A DNA stretch of 64,000 nucleotides from Rhodanobacter sp. (GCA_004298015.1 SCSE01000042.1:60820-124819); one strand, 5' to 3'; shown: positions 9,206 through 22,641, counted from the first letter of the stretch. Translations and numbers: made by a program. Notes: generated by a model from the sequence alone, not told the origin.

Positions 9206-9988
9206 TCAGCGGCCCTTGAATGCGGGTTTGCGCTTTTGCAGGAACGCCGAGGTGCCCTCGCGCATGTCCTCGGTGGCGAACGCCAGGGCAAAGCCCTGCG
9301 TCTCGAACTCAAGGCCTTGATCGATCGGTGCCTCGCCACCGAGCAGGACGGCGTCGAGGATACCTGCCGCAGCCAGTGGTGCGGCGTGGGCCAGCTGATC
9401 GGCAAGGGTATCGACCGCATCGTCCAGGGCCTCCGGGGCGACCACGCGATTGACCACGCCCAGCTCCCGCGCCCGCGTGGCATCGATCGACGCGCCAGTC
9501 AGGCAAAGCTCCAGCGTCGCCGCGCGACCGGCAAGGCGCAGCAGACGCTGGGTGCCGCCAAAGCCGGGAATCAGGCCGAGGTTGATCTCCGGCTGACCGA
9601 ACTTCGCCTTTTCACTGGCGATGCGGAGATGGCAGGCCATCGCAAGTTCCATCCCGCCGCCGAGCGCAAAGCCCTGGACCCGTGCCAGCACCGGTTTGCC
9701 CAGCCGTTCGATCGCGGTCATCAGCCGCTGGCCGGTGCGCGAAAAAGCCTGCGCCTGGGCCGGGCTGAGATCGCTCATTTCACCGATGTCGGCACCGGCG
9801 ACAAAGGCTTTCTCGCCGGCGCCGGTCAGTACCACCACGCGCACGGCGTCGTCGTGGGCTGCCTGTGCGAACGCCAGGGTCAGCTCGTTCAGGGTTTCGC
9901 GATTGAGCGCGTTGAGCTTGTCGGGGCGGTTGACGGTAATGGTACGAACCGCGCCGCGATTGCCGATTTCCAGGTTGCGATAGGCCAT
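9206..9988 (-). CDS. Enoyl-CoA hydratase (crotonase family)
   Basis: This 260-residue crotonase hydrates trans-2-enoyl-CoA in fatty-acid or amino-acid degradation. The oxyanion-hole segment AFVAGADIGEM lies at about 61-71. Both catalytic glutamates are present: E114 in ALGGGMELAMAC and E134 in FGQPEINLG. The downstream GLIPGFGGTQRLLRLAG is also canonical. The substrate cannot be told from sequence. A role in the leucine/isoleucine routes is possible, since other genes of those routes are in the window, but it is not part of an obvious operon. Confidence 0.88.
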   Translation of the reverse strand: MAYRNLEIGNRGAVRTITVNRPDKLNALNRETLNELTLAFAQAAHDDAVRVVVLTGAGEKAFVAGADIGEMSDLSPAQAQAFSRTGQRLMTAIERLGKPVLARVQGFALGGGMELAMACHLRIASEKAKFGQPEINLGLIPGFGGTQRLLRLAGRAATLELCLTGASIDATRARELGVVNRVVAPEALDDAVDTLADQLAHAAPLAAAGILDAVLLGGEAPIDQGLEFETQGFALAFATEDMREGTSAFLQKRKPAFKGR

Positions 9989-10258
9989 GAATACATTCCG
10001 TTCTGCGCAAAATAGGGATGGTAGCAGCGGGAACCTTTGCGGCTGGCCGGTTTCTCAATGGGGCGTTCGACGCGGCGACACCGTTGCGATGCAGGTGGCC
10101 GGTTCCACAGACTCATCCGGGCTGATCTCTCGCCCGGCAGCGTTTCAGTGTCCCGGGCTGCTGCAAACGTGCCATGCCTCGGCAAGATGGCTGCACGGGC
10201 GGCTGGAACCACTTAGGATGACCGACTGGAACTCGCTGCGGCACCGAGGCAAGGCGAT

Positions 10259-10990
10259 ATGAAGAAAGGCACGATACATCGATGTTGCTGGCTGCTCGGC
10301 ATGTCACTGCTGGGCGCTGTGGCGCATGCGCAAAGTCAGCCGCCGACCAAGGCCGGCAAGCTGGACAAGGCCGAGTTGTCATATGCCATCGGTTACCAGA
10401 TCGGCAGCCAGTTCGCCGACGGCAAACCGTCGGTGGATATCGCCACCTTGCAGCGCGCCATCGGCGACGCCTATGCCAAGCGCCATCCGGCGGTACCGCT
10501 GCGCGCGATGCATCGACAGCTGGAACTGCTTTCCGAGCAGATGCACGCCCGTGCGCTTGCCGAGTTCAAGCAGATTGCCGCCGCCAATGCGCGCAAGAGC
10601 GCGGCGTTCATGGCGCATAATCGCCAGCAGCCCGGGGTCGTGCAATTGCCCTCGGGGGTACAGTACTCGGTGCTGAAGAAAGGTACCGGCACGGTCAACC
10701 CGGCGGTGAACAGCGTTGTCACGGTCAACTACCGCGGCATGCTTATCGACGGCACCGAATTTGACAGCACCTGGGCGCACGGCGCGCCGGTCAGCTTCTC
10801 GGTGGATCACGTGATTCGCGGCTGGCAGGACGTAATTCCCCGGATGCACGTGGGCGATCGCTGGAAGGTGGTGATTCCGCCCAAGCTGGCTTACGGGGCA
10901 ACCGGCGCGTTGCCGCGGATTGGCCCGAATGAGGCCCTGGTCTTCGAGATCGAGTTGCTCGACATCAAGCCAGGCTCCGACAAGCCCTGA
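10259..10990 (+). CDS. FKBP-type peptidyl-prolyl isomerase (FklB/Mip type), exported
   Basis: The product folds exported proteins by isomerising proline bonds. It has a signal peptide (residues 1-25, ending VAHAQ), an N-terminal helical dimerisation domain (LSYAIGYQIGSQF and a long helix to about residue 125), and a C-terminal FKBP domain. That domain shows VTVNYRGMLIDGTEFDSTW, SFSVDHVIRGWQDVIPRM and IPPKLAYGATG, the residues of the FKBP pocket. The length of 243 residues fits the Mip/FkpA/FklB group. The gene is free-standing. Confidence 0.9.
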   Translation: MKKGTIHRCCWLLGMSLLGAVAHAQSQPPTKAGKLDKAELSYAIGYQIGSQFADGKPSVDIATLQRAIGDAYAKRHPAVPLRAMHRQLELLSEQMHARALAEFKQIAAANARKSAAFMAHNRQQPGVVQLPSGVQYSVLKKGTGTVNPAVNSVVTVNYRGMLIDGTEFDSTWAHGAPVSFSVDHVIRGWQDVIPRMHVGDRWKVVIPPKLAYGATGALPRIGPNEALVFEIELLDIKPGSDKP

Positions 10991-11017
10991 GCGCGTCGGG
11001 TGTTAAGATGATGCCGC

Positions 11018-11212
11018 ATGTCGAACGCTTCAGTCCCCGATGCAACCGCCCTGCCGCTAACCCCTTGCATCGGCATCTGCCGGCTGGATCGGCGCGGCTA
11101 CTGCGTGGGCTGCCTGCGGACCGGCGAGGAAATCGGCCGCTGGCGACTGATGAGCGACAGCGAACGCCTGCAGGTGATGCGCGAGGTGCTGCCGAAGCGC
11201 AAGCCGTCGTGA
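11018..11212 (+). CDS. DUF1289 domain small zinc-ribbon-like protein
   Basis: This 64-residue protein shows the DUF1289 pattern: PCIGICRLDRRGYCVGCLRT, then EEIGRWRLMSDSER. The four cysteines (CxxxC...CxxC) suggest metal binding. Function is unknown. Its TGA stop shares one base with the ATG of the Nudix gene (TGATG), so the two are translationally coupled. DUF1289 genes commonly sit beside a Nudix hydrolase in proteobacteria. Confidence 0.85.
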   Translation: MSNASVPDATALPLTPCIGICRLDRRGYCVGCLRTGEEIGRWRLMSDSERLQVMREVLPKRKPS

Positions 11213-11802
11213 TGGACGACTTGATGCGCGCGCTGCTTCCGTTGTCCGAGCCACCGGCCACGCCGGGCTGGAACCATGCGGAAATGTCCGATCTGCTTGG
11301 CCACGGCCGGCGTCAGCCCGCAGCCGTCCTGGTCGGCCTGCGCGAAGGGCCGCAGCCGCGACTGGTGCTGACCCGGCGCACCGATCATCTGCAGGCGCAT
11401 GCCGGGCAGGTGGCATTTCCCGGCGGACGTTGCGATCCGGACGATGCCGATTCGGTCGATACGGCGCTGCGCGAGAGCGAGGAGGAGGTCGGTCTGGCGC
11501 GCGCGCTGGTGACCCCGCTGGGGTTTCTCGATTGCTTCGAGACGATCAGCGGTTATTGCATCACCCCGGTGGTGGCGCGGATCGCCGCCGAGGCGCAACT
11601 GTATCCTGCGCCGGACGAAGTGGCCGAAGTCTTCGAAGTGCCGCTGGCCTTCTTTCTGGATCGATCGAACCTGCGCCGCTACAGCATGGAGTATCGCGGC
11701 AAGCAACGGCCGATGGTGGAGTTTGTGCACGGCGGCCACCGCATCTGGGGCGCCACCGCTGCCATGTTGCTGAACCTGCTGCAGAGGATGGGACACGCAT
11801 GA
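11212..11802 (+). CDS. Nudix CoA pyrophosphatase-like hydrolase
   Basis: This is a 196-residue Nudix hydrolase of the NudL/UPF0035 type that would split CoA derivatives into phosphopantetheine and 3',5'-ADP. It has LVLTRRTDHLQAHAGQVAFP directly before the Nudix box GGRCDPDDADSVDTALRESE-EEVGL, which fits GX5EX7REUXEEXGU. The substrate is inferred from family resemblance. The frame is open well upstream, but that part overlaps DUF1289 in another frame; the ATG at 11212 couples to the DUF1289 stop. Its own stop overlaps the next start (ATGA). Confidence 0.86.
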   Translation: MDDLMRALLPLSEPPATPGWNHAEMSDLLGHGRRQPAAVLVGLREGPQPRLVLTRRTDHLQAHAGQVAFPGGRCDPDDADSVDTALRESEEEVGLARALVTPLGFLDCFETISGYCITPVVARIAAEAQLYPAPDEVAEVFEVPLAFFLDRSNLRRYSMEYRGKQRPMVEFVHGGHRIWGATAAMLLNLLQRMGHA

Positions 11803-12656
11803 CCCTGAAGACCACCTTGATCGAAGCGGCCGAGCTTGCCGCACTCATGGCCGATGACGTACTGATCGTCGATTGCCGCTTCCAGCTGGCCGATCCCGAC
11901 CAGGGCGAGCGGGATTTCCATAAAGGTCATATCGCCGGCGCGGTATTTGCCAGTCTGGATCGCGATCTGTCCGATCTGACGCGACAGGCCGCGGGCATGG
12001 GTCGTCATCCGCTGCCGCTGGACTCGGCGTTCAACGCCCTGCTCTCCGGCTGGGGCTGGCGTCCGGGTATCCCGGTGGTCAGCTACGATGCCTCCAGTGG
12101 CGCCCTCGCGGCGGCACGCCTGTGGTGGCTGCTGCGCCTGGCCGGGGTCCGGGACGTGGCGGTGTTGAACGGCGGCTACGCGGCCTGGCAGGCGGCGGCG
12201 CTGCCGATCGAAACCGGCGAGGCGCGTCCGCGTTCACCCACGCGGGTATCCCTGCATTACCAAACAGACCAGGTGCTGCTGGATCACGCAAGCCTGGGCA
12301 AGACCTCGAGCCACCAACTGCTCGATGCCCGCGCGGCAGCGCGCTATCGCGGCGACACCGAACCGCTGGATCGGGTCGGGGGACACGTCCCCGGCGCGTT
12401 GAACCGGCCGTTCTCCGACAACCTCGACAGCAGCGGTCGCTTCAAGCCGGCGGCGAAGCTGCGCGAAGAATTCACGGCGCTGCTGGGCGCAACTGCACCT
12501 GAAAAAGTCGTGCACATGTGCGGCTCCGGCGTCACCGCCTGCCACAACCTGCTGGCGATGGAGCACGCCGGCCTGCACGGCTCGCGGCTGTACGCGCCGT
12601 CGTGGAGCGGCTGGGTCAGCGACCCCACGCGGCCGGTCGCTATGGGCGAGGAATGA
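11799..12656 (+). CDS. sseA: Sulfurtransferase, 3-mercaptopyruvate type
   Basis: Two rhodanese domains are fused in 285 residues. The first is inactive-like (VLIVDCRFQLADPDQGERDFHKGHI...). The second carries the active-site loop CGSGVTACHN with the nucleophile at Cys241. A CG(S/T)GVT loop is typical of 3-mercaptopyruvate sulfurtransferases, while thiosulfate enzymes have CRKGVT, so the substrate is probably 3-mercaptopyruvate. The start at 11799 overlaps the Nudix stop as ATGA, so this is the third gene of a coupled DUF1289-Nudix-sulfurtransferase operon. A longer upstream open frame is an out-of-frame reading of the Nudix gene. Confidence 0.85.
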   Translation: MTLKTTLIEAAELAALMADDVLIVDCRFQLADPDQGERDFHKGHIAGAVFASLDRDLSDLTRQAAGMGRHPLPLDSAFNALLSGWGWRPGIPVVSYDASSGALAAARLWWLLRLAGVRDVAVLNGGYAAWQAAALPIETGEARPRSPTRVSLHYQTDQVLLDHASLGKTSSHQLLDARAAARYRGDTEPLDRVGGHVPGALNRPFSDNLDSSGRFKPAAKLREEFTALLGATAPEKVVHMCGSGVTACHNLLAMEHAGLHGSRLYAPSWSGWVSDPTRPVAMGEE

Positions 12657-12806
12657 GCGCGGAAGAACACGAGTCGAGAGACACCTTGTCGCTTGCCCCC
12701 CACCGCCTGCGGGACCAGCCTTTCACCGGCGCCTGAAGGCGATTCGCGCGTGCTGATGGAGAAGGGGCGAAGATGAGTCCAGCACGCGTTTCTCACGCCT
12801 GTACAC

Positions 12807-13562
12807 TCACTTCTTCTCCTTGAGCTTCGCCACCAACGCCTGCAGCGTGGTTTGGGTTTCCGGGTGGAAAAACGCCTCGACGAAGTCATCCAGCGGCAGC
12901 GCGGCAGGGTCGGCGTAGGCGGCGGCCAGATCCGCGCGCGCCAGCCTGCGGGTGGCGAGCATGGCGTGCGACGGCAGAGCCAGCAGTGCCCCGAGCCAGT
13001 GCAGGGCACGGGTGGTGACCTGGTCGACGCCGGTCACCTCGTCGATGAAGCCGCAGCCCAGTGCCTCGGCCGCGTCGATCATGGCGCCGGCGACCAGCAG
13101 TCGTTCGGCGCGGTAGGTGCCGACAACCCGGCGCAGCGCTAGCTGGATCGCATCGGGCACAATCAAACCGACCTGCACCTCGTTCAAGCCGATCTTGAAC
13201 GGACCCTCGGCCATTACCCGGTAATCGCAGAACAGCGCCAGCACCGCACCACCCGCCGGGCTGTGGCCGGTGATCGCGGCGACGATGGGGATCGGGATCT
13301 GTGCGAGCGTGCCGCACAACGCAAAGAACGCCTGCCAGTATTCGCGCACGGCGGCCCGATCGCCCTGAATCAGTTCGGGCACGTCGACCCCGGCGGAGAA
13401 CAGCCCCGGTGCACCGGACAGCACGATGCCGCGCGCGCCCTGCGCCACGCTGTCATCGACTGCCTTGCGCAAGGTACGCAACAGATCCAGGTTCAGCGCG
13501 TTTACCGGCGGTCGCGCCAGATTGATCTCGGTGATCCGGTCGTGTTGAATCAGCTTGAGCAT
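12807..13562 (-). CDS. Enoyl-CoA hydratase/isomerase family protein, probably delta3-delta2-enoyl-CoA isomerase
   Basis: This 251-residue crotonase lacks one of the two hydratase glutamates: the position equivalent to E114 of the other crotonase in this window is V107 (AGGAVLALFC). The second acid is kept at E128 in IGLNEVQVGLIVP. That pattern, with the IGLNExQxG segment, is characteristic of delta3,delta2-enoyl-CoA isomerases, which move double bonds during oxidation of unsaturated fatty acids with a single glutamate. The start at 13562 (MLKLIQHDRITEINLARPP) matches the family N-terminus; the frame stays open beyond it but encodes nothing recognisable. Confidence 0.78.
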   Translation of the reverse strand: MLKLIQHDRITEINLARPPVNALNLDLLRTLRKAVDDSVAQGARGIVLSGAPGLFSAGVDVPELIQGDRAAVREYWQAFFALCGTLAQIPIPIVAAITGHSPAGGAVLALFCDYRVMAEGPFKIGLNEVQVGLIVPDAIQLALRRVVGTYRAERLLVAGAMIDAAEALGCGFIDEVTGVDQVTTRALHWLGALLALPSHAMLATRRLARADLAAAYADPAALPLDDFVEAFFHPETQTTLQALVAKLKEKK

Positions 13563-13624
13563 GGGTGATTCCTGAGTCGTTTGAGAGGGGGCGGCGGACA
13601 GTATCCGAGCACCTGCCTGGGCAG

Positions 13625-15082
13625 TCAGTGCGGCTGCTGATCGGCATTCCAGTGATAGCGCACCGCGTAATCCAGCTGGGTTTTGCCGTTGGCCGGAACC
13701 TTGATACGAAACTCCAGCGTGTCGATGGTTTGCCGCGTGGGTTTGCTGCTGGACGATAGCAGGGTCCATTGCCGCCAGCGGTTGGGGTGTGCGCGCACCG
13801 TCACCGTGCGCGGACTGTCGCCGGCATTGCTGAGCTCGATGCGAAACGCCTCCTCCAGCGTGCGGCCGGCCTTGTCGATCTCAAAGCGGGTGCGCGTCTG
13901 CTGCGCGCGCAGATCGAAGGCGGTACCCAGCGTGATGGTGGCATCGCCGCCTTTGGGGGTGTCGTCGATACGGCCCTCGCCGATGAATTGCGGCGTACCC
14001 TGGCGATCCTCGGTCAGCACGCGCAGATAGCCCGCCGGCAGGCTGTCAAACGCGTGCAGAGTGAGCGTGCTGATGATCGGGCCACCGGCATTCTGGTTGA
14101 AATTCCGGCTCAGCATCGGCTGCGGCGGAAGCCAGGCATTGCCGGTCTCGAACAGCGCGGTCCGCTGGCACGTCATACGCCGATCGGCATACAGCGGCAC
14201 CTGGCTGATGCTGCCATCGGGCAGGTCGATGGGTAGCGGAAGGCGGTAGCTGCGATAGTCGGCAAGGCCGGTCTGCCGGGGCAGTGAGGCGCTTGCCGTG
14301 CTGCGTGCCAGCGCCATCATCGGGCGAGGTGCCGAGGCTTTGGCAAAATTGGGTGCGCCGGCGATCAGGGTCAGCCGGATGTCGCGCCAGTCACGGCCGC
14401 TGCGATTGGCAATGCTGGCGCGCGACTCGAACTGCATGCGGCAGGCGGTACCGGGCAGCAGGGTTGCCACATAGGCGGCGCGCCAGCCGAGGCCGGCGGT
14501 AGGGTAGCTGAGCACGGCACGCTGCTGTCCGCTGCGGTCGGCATCGACGCGCAGGCTCAGGCGGGCGCCGGTCGGGAAGGTCGTGCCATGGCTGCGCACG
14601 GCCGCGTAATGGCTGATCAAGGTGGTATTGCCGCTGTCGTCGCGCACCAGCAAGCCATCGCCGGCACGCAGCAGGACACCGCTGGCCAGCGGTCCGCCGT
14701 TGGCGCCCAGCACCTCCACGTGGCGACCGCTCAGGCCAGCCACCGCGGCATCGGTGCCCCGGGCCAGCATCAACCGCTGCGAAACCACCTTGGCAGCGCT
14801 GCCGGGAAAGCCCAGCGCCAGCGCCTCAGGGTCGATCAGGGTCGGCAGGTCGCCCAGGGTCACGTCATGCACACCTGCGGTCAGCTGCAGCAGGCGTTGC
14901 TCGTGGACCACCGCGTAGCCAGCATCGACATCCCCGCTGCCCTGGCTGGCGTAAAGCCCGGCATTGTCGCTGCGGTAGACGGTGAGCTGGGTGACCTCGG
15001 CGGCCTGCGCCAGGGCGGTGGTGCCGATAGTGGCGGCAACGGCGAACGCAAGCCGTCGGATCGTGCGATACGGTGACTTCAT
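13625..15082 (-). CDS. Exported DUF4139 domain protein
   Basis: The 485-residue protein begins with a signal peptide (RRLAFAVAATIGTTALAQA) and contains the DUF4139 core AVLSYPTAGLGWRAAYVATL followed by beta-rich sequence to the C-terminus. Function is unknown; family members are periplasmic or surface proteins. It is transcribed on the same strand as the isomerase, 62 bases upstream of that gene's start, so cotranscription is possible. No membrane anchor beyond the signal peptide is visible. Confidence 0.72.
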   Translation of the reverse strand: MKSPYRTIRRLAFAVAATIGTTALAQAAEVTQLTVYRSDNAGLYASQGSGDVDAGYAVVHEQRLLQLTAGVHDVTLGDLPTLIDPEALALGFPGSAAKVVSQRLMLARGTDAAVAGLSGRHVEVLGANGGPLASGVLLRAGDGLLVRDDSGNTTLISHYAAVRSHGTTFPTGARLSLRVDADRSGQQRAVLSYPTAGLGWRAAYVATLLPGTACRMQFESRASIANRSGRDWRDIRLTLIAGAPNFAKASAPRPMMALARSTASASLPRQTGLADYRSYRLPLPIDLPDGSISQVPLYADRRMTCQRTALFETGNAWLPPQPMLSRNFNQNAGGPIISTLTLHAFDSLPAGYLRVLTEDRQGTPQFIGEGRIDDTPKGGDATITLGTAFDLRAQQTRTRFEIDKAGRTLEEAFRIELSNAGDSPRTVTVRAHPNRWRQWTLLSSSSKPTRQTIDTLEFRIKVPANGKTQLDYAVRYHWNADQQPH

Positions 15083-15606
15083 GGGCGTGGCTCCATGTCC
15101 GGGGGTCAGCCGTCATCATAGCGATGACGGCTGCAATTGACCTGCAGCGCTGTGCCGAGGGGGCCCTCCGACGGGCGCGAGCCGGTAAGGCGACGACGTC
15201 ACCAGAGACTTCCTGATTCCCCACATGTTGCATCCTCACTTCCGCAGAGCCTCGCCAGAGGGCTGTCTGAAGCTGCGGTCAGCAAAACCTTGCTTGACCC
15301 GCACCCCTCAAGAACGGCTATCTGATGCCCTTCTCGAAACGCGGACGCGGCAGAGTGGTCCGCACTTCCATCGCAGCCCGTGCATCGGCGTAGGGCGGAC
15401 ACTGTCCGCCGGCTCTGCTCATAGGCGTCATGACGAAGCGCGGCGGACGGTGCCCGCCCGCGGCGGAAGAGGCGCCTCCTGATTTCCTACATTCCCAACG
15501 AGGATGCTGCAGACGGGTAGTCAGGAGAGACTTTGGCGTTGGCTTCGATCACACCGTACGTGTTGATCCGTCGCTGCATTCGGCAAGGCGATGTGGCGAT
15601 CGCGGC
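15083..15606. other. Intergenic region with a REP-like palindrome pair
   Basis: No credible gene was seen in these 524 bases. Open frames here have no recognisable domain and no ribosome site. The stretch contains the GC-rich palindromic repeats at 15390-15460, described separately. Confidence 0.5.
15390..15460. repeat. REP-like palindrome pair
   Basis: GGCGGACACTGTCCGCC is a near-perfect palindrome around 15394-15410. A related unit, GGCGGACGGTGCCCGCC, follows at about 15442-15458. Paired short GC palindromes in an intergenic gap are typical of REP/BIME elements. It is unlike the two repeat types in the icmF gene. Confidence 0.5.
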
Positions 15607-16037
15607 TCAGTAATCGGCTTGCGTCGCGGCGGCGCGGATCGTGGTGGGCAGTGGCACTGACTTGCCGATGGTCGGGTTGGTCCACACCATCACCGTGCGG
15701 CCGTCGCAATAGAGGCGGCTTGGGTCGCTCGCGTCGACGATGCGATGTGCCAGGGTGATCGAGCTGTTGCCGAGGCGCTCGCTGTAGAGCTGCACATGCA
15801 ACTGGGCGGGCCAGGCGATGGGGCGGCGGTAGTTGAGCTCGGCGGCGGCCAGTACCGGCATGGCGGTTTCGCTGAGGCAGTCGCCGACCTGCTGCATCCA
15901 TTGCAATCGGGCCTCCTCCAGATAGGTCAGGTAGGTGGCGTTGTTGACGTGGTTGAACGCGTCGAGATCGCGCCAGCGCACCGGCAGTTCGGTGACAAAC
16001 AGCGGTGCGGCGTCGGGCGTGGGCTGGGCCATGTGAC

Positions 16038-16041
<4 letters not shown>
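15607..16041 (-). CDS. Acyl-CoA thioesterase, hotdog fold (4HBT/YbgC-like)
   Basis: The 144-residue protein carries the 4HBT signature [24 protein letters not shown], with the catalytic Asp in the DxxxHVNN stretch, followed by AELNYRRPI and a beta-sheet core. It would hydrolyse acyl-CoA thioesters; the chain length cannot be predicted. The start codon overlaps the uvrA stop as ATGA, so it is translated from the uvrA message. No functional connection to nucleotide excision repair is known to me. Confidence 0.85.
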
Positions 16042-19079
<3,038 letters not shown>

Positions 19080-19272
19080 GACGCTCGGATATGGGGTGAG
19101 CGGCCGATGATACCAAGCGCGCCGTCATGGCCCGGGGCGGTGTGACCTGTTGCGTCGTGAGCGGGCTTGTGGCGGGTCCGACAGGGTCTGGCGGGTTCCA
19201 TGGCCGGGCTGACCATGGCTAAATAAGGACCCGGATGGCCGGGGCGGCTGTCTTCATCGAAGGAGTGGGATC

Positions 19273-19752
19273 ATGCGTAAATGGACCGGAATGGCGATCG
19301 GGCTGGTGCTGGCGATCGGTGGGGCAGGGCAGGCGCTGGCGAAACCGCCGAGCACACAGCAGGTGCGGCAATTGTTCGATGTGATGCACCTGAGCCAGAT
19401 GTTCGGCCAGATGAATGCGCAGATGGCCGGTGTGATGGGTCGGGCCATGCCGTGTGTGCCATCGTCTTACTGGAACAACTTCATCGACGCCAAGAGCATC
19501 GATCAGTTGATGGGACGCATGGTGCCGATCTATCAGAGCCACTTTACCGACCGGGATGTGGCCGGTCTGCTGAAGTTCTACAAGTCGCCGCTGGGCCAGA
19601 AAGTGATCACCCAGATGCCGGTGACGATGGCGGAGGGCATGAAAATCGGTCAGCAATGGGGGCGCGAACGCGCGCGTCAAATGGTCGGGGAACTGCAGAA
19701 GAACGGCACGCTGAACGCGCAGGGGCGTTGTCCGGCCACGTCGGCCAAGTAA
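19273..19752 (+). CDS. Exported DUF2059 family protein
   Basis: The product has 159 residues with a signal peptide (MRKWTGMAIGLVLAIGGAGQ, cleaved near ALA). Helical sequence follows, ending in the DUF2059 segment MVPIYQSHFTDRDVAGLLKFYKSPLGQKVITQMP. Function is unknown. Ribosome site GAAGGAG precedes the ATG. It stands alone between divergent uvrA and the rplU operon. Confidence 0.75.
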   Translation: MRKWTGMAIGLVLAIGGAGQALAKPPSTQQVRQLFDVMHLSQMFGQMNAQMAGVMGRAMPCVPSSYWNNFIDAKSIDQLMGRMVPIYQSHFTDRDVAGLLKFYKSPLGQKVITQMPVTMAEGMKIGQQWGRERARQMVGELQKNGTLNAQGRCPATSAK

Positions 19753-19850
19753 GTTCGCCAGAAGCAGGCCACGCCGCGTGCCCAAGGGGGGCAGGCGGCG
19801 GCCTTGTGAGCAGCGGGAGGTAAGGTGTTGCAGCCTGGGGTGGTCAGTAT

Positions 19851-19880
19851 TTGACCAGCACGTGGGCCCGTCGCTATAAT
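19851..19880 (+). promoter_or_regulatory. Sigma-70 type promoter of rplU-rpmA
   Basis: TTGACC at 19851-19856 and a perfect TATAAT at 19875-19880 are separated by 18 bases. The pair lies 69 bases before the rplU start, with no other gene in between. Confidence 0.75.
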
Positions 19881-19886
19881 CCGCGG

Positions 19887-19915
19887 TTCGCCACGCCTGA
19901 AGGGGTGATGGCGAA
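19887..19915 (+). promoter_or_regulatory. Hairpin in the rplU leader
   Basis: TTCGCC at 19887-19892 pairs with GGCGAA at 19910-19915, and the interior can partly pair around a TGAA loop. It lies just downstream of the promoter, so it is in the 5' leader of the L21/L27 message. An autoregulatory role is possible but only inferred. Confidence 0.35.
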
Positions 19916-19948
19916 ACCCAAGAGAATAACTAAAGAAGGGACATTCCC

Positions 19949-20263
19949 ATGAGTTACGCAGTCATCAAGACCGGCGGCAAGCAGTACCGCGTGGAGCAGG
20001 GCGATGTCCTGCGCGTGGAACTGTTGAACGTCGAAGAGGGCGCTACCGTGAACTTCGATCAGGTGCTGATGCATGGCGCCGGCGAGTCGGTCATTGTAGG
20101 CGCACCACTGGTTGACGGAGCCACCGTCAGTGCCACCGTGCGCAAGCATGGCCGGGGCGACAAGATCCGTATCATCAAGTTTCGCCGCCGCAAGCACTAC
20201 AAGCGTCAGCAAGGCCACCGCCAGCATTTCACCGAAATCGAGATCACGGGCATCAACGCCTGA
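19949..20263 (+). CDS. rplU: 50S ribosomal protein L21
   Basis: The 104-residue L21 binds 23S rRNA in the large subunit. It begins [24 protein letters not shown] and ends with the family's [20 protein letters not shown] tail after a basic [19 protein letters not shown] patch. It is followed 19 bases later by rpmA, the near-universal bacterial order, and is served by the promoter at 19851-19880. Confidence 0.98.
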   Translation: MSYAVIKTGGKQYRVEQGDVLRVELLNVEEGATVNFDQVLMHGAGESVIVGAPLVDGATVSATVRKHGRGDKIRIIKFRRRKHYKRQQGHRQHFTEIEITGINA

Positions 20264-20282
20264 GCACCTGGAGCATTGAGTC

Positions 20283-20540
20283 ATGGCACATAAAAAAGGC
20301 GTAGGTTCCAGCCGCAACGGTCGCGATTCGAACCCGAAATACCTCGGCGTTAAGATCTATGGCGGCCAGGCTATCGAAGCCGGCAACATCATCGTTCGTC
20401 AGCGCGGCACCCAGTTTCATCCGGGTACCGGTGTCGGCCTGGGGCGCGACCACACGCTGTTTGCGCTGGTCGATGGCAAGGTCGAATTCAAGGTCAGCGG
20501 CGCCAAGAATCGTCGTTTCGTCAGCGTCGTGCAGGCGTAA
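20283..20540 (+). CDS. rpmA: 50S ribosomal protein L27
   Basis: The 85-residue L27 reaches the peptidyl-transferase centre with its N-terminus. The sequence [24 protein letters not shown] is canonical, with no N-terminal extension needing protease removal. It shares the rplU transcript and is closed by the strong terminator at 20566-20593, which separates it from obg. Confidence 0.98.
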   Translation: MAHKKGVGSSRNGRDSNPKYLGVKIYGGQAIEAGNIIVRQRGTQFHPGTGVGLGRDHTLFALVDGKVEFKVSGAKNRRFVSVVQA

Positions 20541-21773
<1,233 letters not shown>

Positions 21774-21926
21774 AGCTTTGCGCTTCGCAGGGGGCGGGAT
21801 CGTACCGCAGCGCTGGCCCGCTCACGCAGCGGTTCTCCGGCATGCCAGCTGGCCTGCGGCGGGTGGATGTACTCGTGCCATCGCGGACCCCGCCAGACCC
21901 CAATGGTATTCCGATAGGCCGGACGG

Positions 21927-22100
21927 CCCCTCGGACGTGCCTGAATGCTGTCGACGCCGGGTGTTATCGTATCACCCACCGCCGCTGCCATCCCTGGCGT
22001 TTGCTGTCGCTGCGCTGCGCGTGGCAGAGGATGCAAGTCGGGATGACACGGTCCCGGCGCGGTAGTTCTTGCGATTGATAGCGAGAACGACTATCACCAA
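21927..22100. repeat. 174-bp direct repeat, left copy (with decayed Fur box)
   Basis: This segment matches 23843-24016 over 174 bases without gaps and with seven differences, all transitions. Four of them fall in the Fur-box-like part (22077-22095, GATAGCGAGAACGACTATC), which is thereby weakened. Its right end abuts the truncated tnpA. Confidence 0.95.
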
Positions 22101-22488
22101 AAAGCCAGTGGGTGAGGCGGTACCCGACTTGGTGCTGCGTAATGTCGACGTAATCGTAACGAGTGCGGATTTCCGCTGCGTGCTGCCAGCGCAGCTCACC
22201 CGCGCTGTAGGTTTGGCACCGTCCATCGGTTCGACACGCAGTTGCCTGGCCAGCGTATGCAACACCAGCGTTGGCGCGGGCAGTGGATCGTCGAGGAAGG
22301 TGCCGAGATAGCGCACCGTACCGAGTTGCACGGCGAACCGGGTCGGTTGTGCGTGCCGCGCTTCTGCATGATCAGCGCATGGTCGGTATCGTCCAGGCGA
22401 AAGCAACGCGCCAAATCGCCGGCGATGGTGCCCCGGTGTAGCGGCCATGGTTCTCACGCCGCTCTTGGGAGAGAAAGCTAACCGACAT
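22101..22488 (-). pseudogene. tnpA: Tn3-family transposase TnpA, N-terminal fragment with frameshifts
   Basis: Read leftwards from an ATG at 22488, the fragment begins MSVSFLSQERRENHGRYTGAPSP. It then needs a frame change to continue as LARCFRLDDTDHALIMQKRG, and a second to continue as FAVQLGTVRYLGTFLDDPL. Together these match the N-terminal DUF4158 region of Tn3 transposases. Only about 130 of roughly 1000 residues remain before the sequence runs into the left direct repeat at 22100. It is clearly dead. Confidence 0.8.
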
Positions 22489-22567
22489 CAGTACACCTCT
22501 TGAAAACGAGGGCTGTTGATAAGCCTTGCTGCGTCATCGATGCGAGACGCAGGATCAAGGCGTGTGG

Positions 22568-22604
22568 ATTCTCATAAATACTTCTTGAAACGTAATTCTC
22601 ATAA
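22568..22604 (+). promoter_or_regulatory. Direct repeat ATTCTCATAA x2, possible antitoxin operator
   Basis: ATTCTCATAA occurs at 22568-22577 and again at 22595-22604, 27 bases apart. The copies lie in the region between tnpA and the DUF433 gene, just ahead of the toxin-antitoxin operon. Antitoxins usually bind such repeats in their own promoter; the assignment here is inference. Confidence 0.4.
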
Positions 22605-22641
22605 GACTAGCATGTCCATGAGTTTCGATAAGGAGCAGGTC

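Noticed and set aside
15225..15482. Small forward open frame in the gap after the DUF4139 gene
   Set aside because: It runs through the GC palindromes, has no ribosome site and no similarity I recognise.
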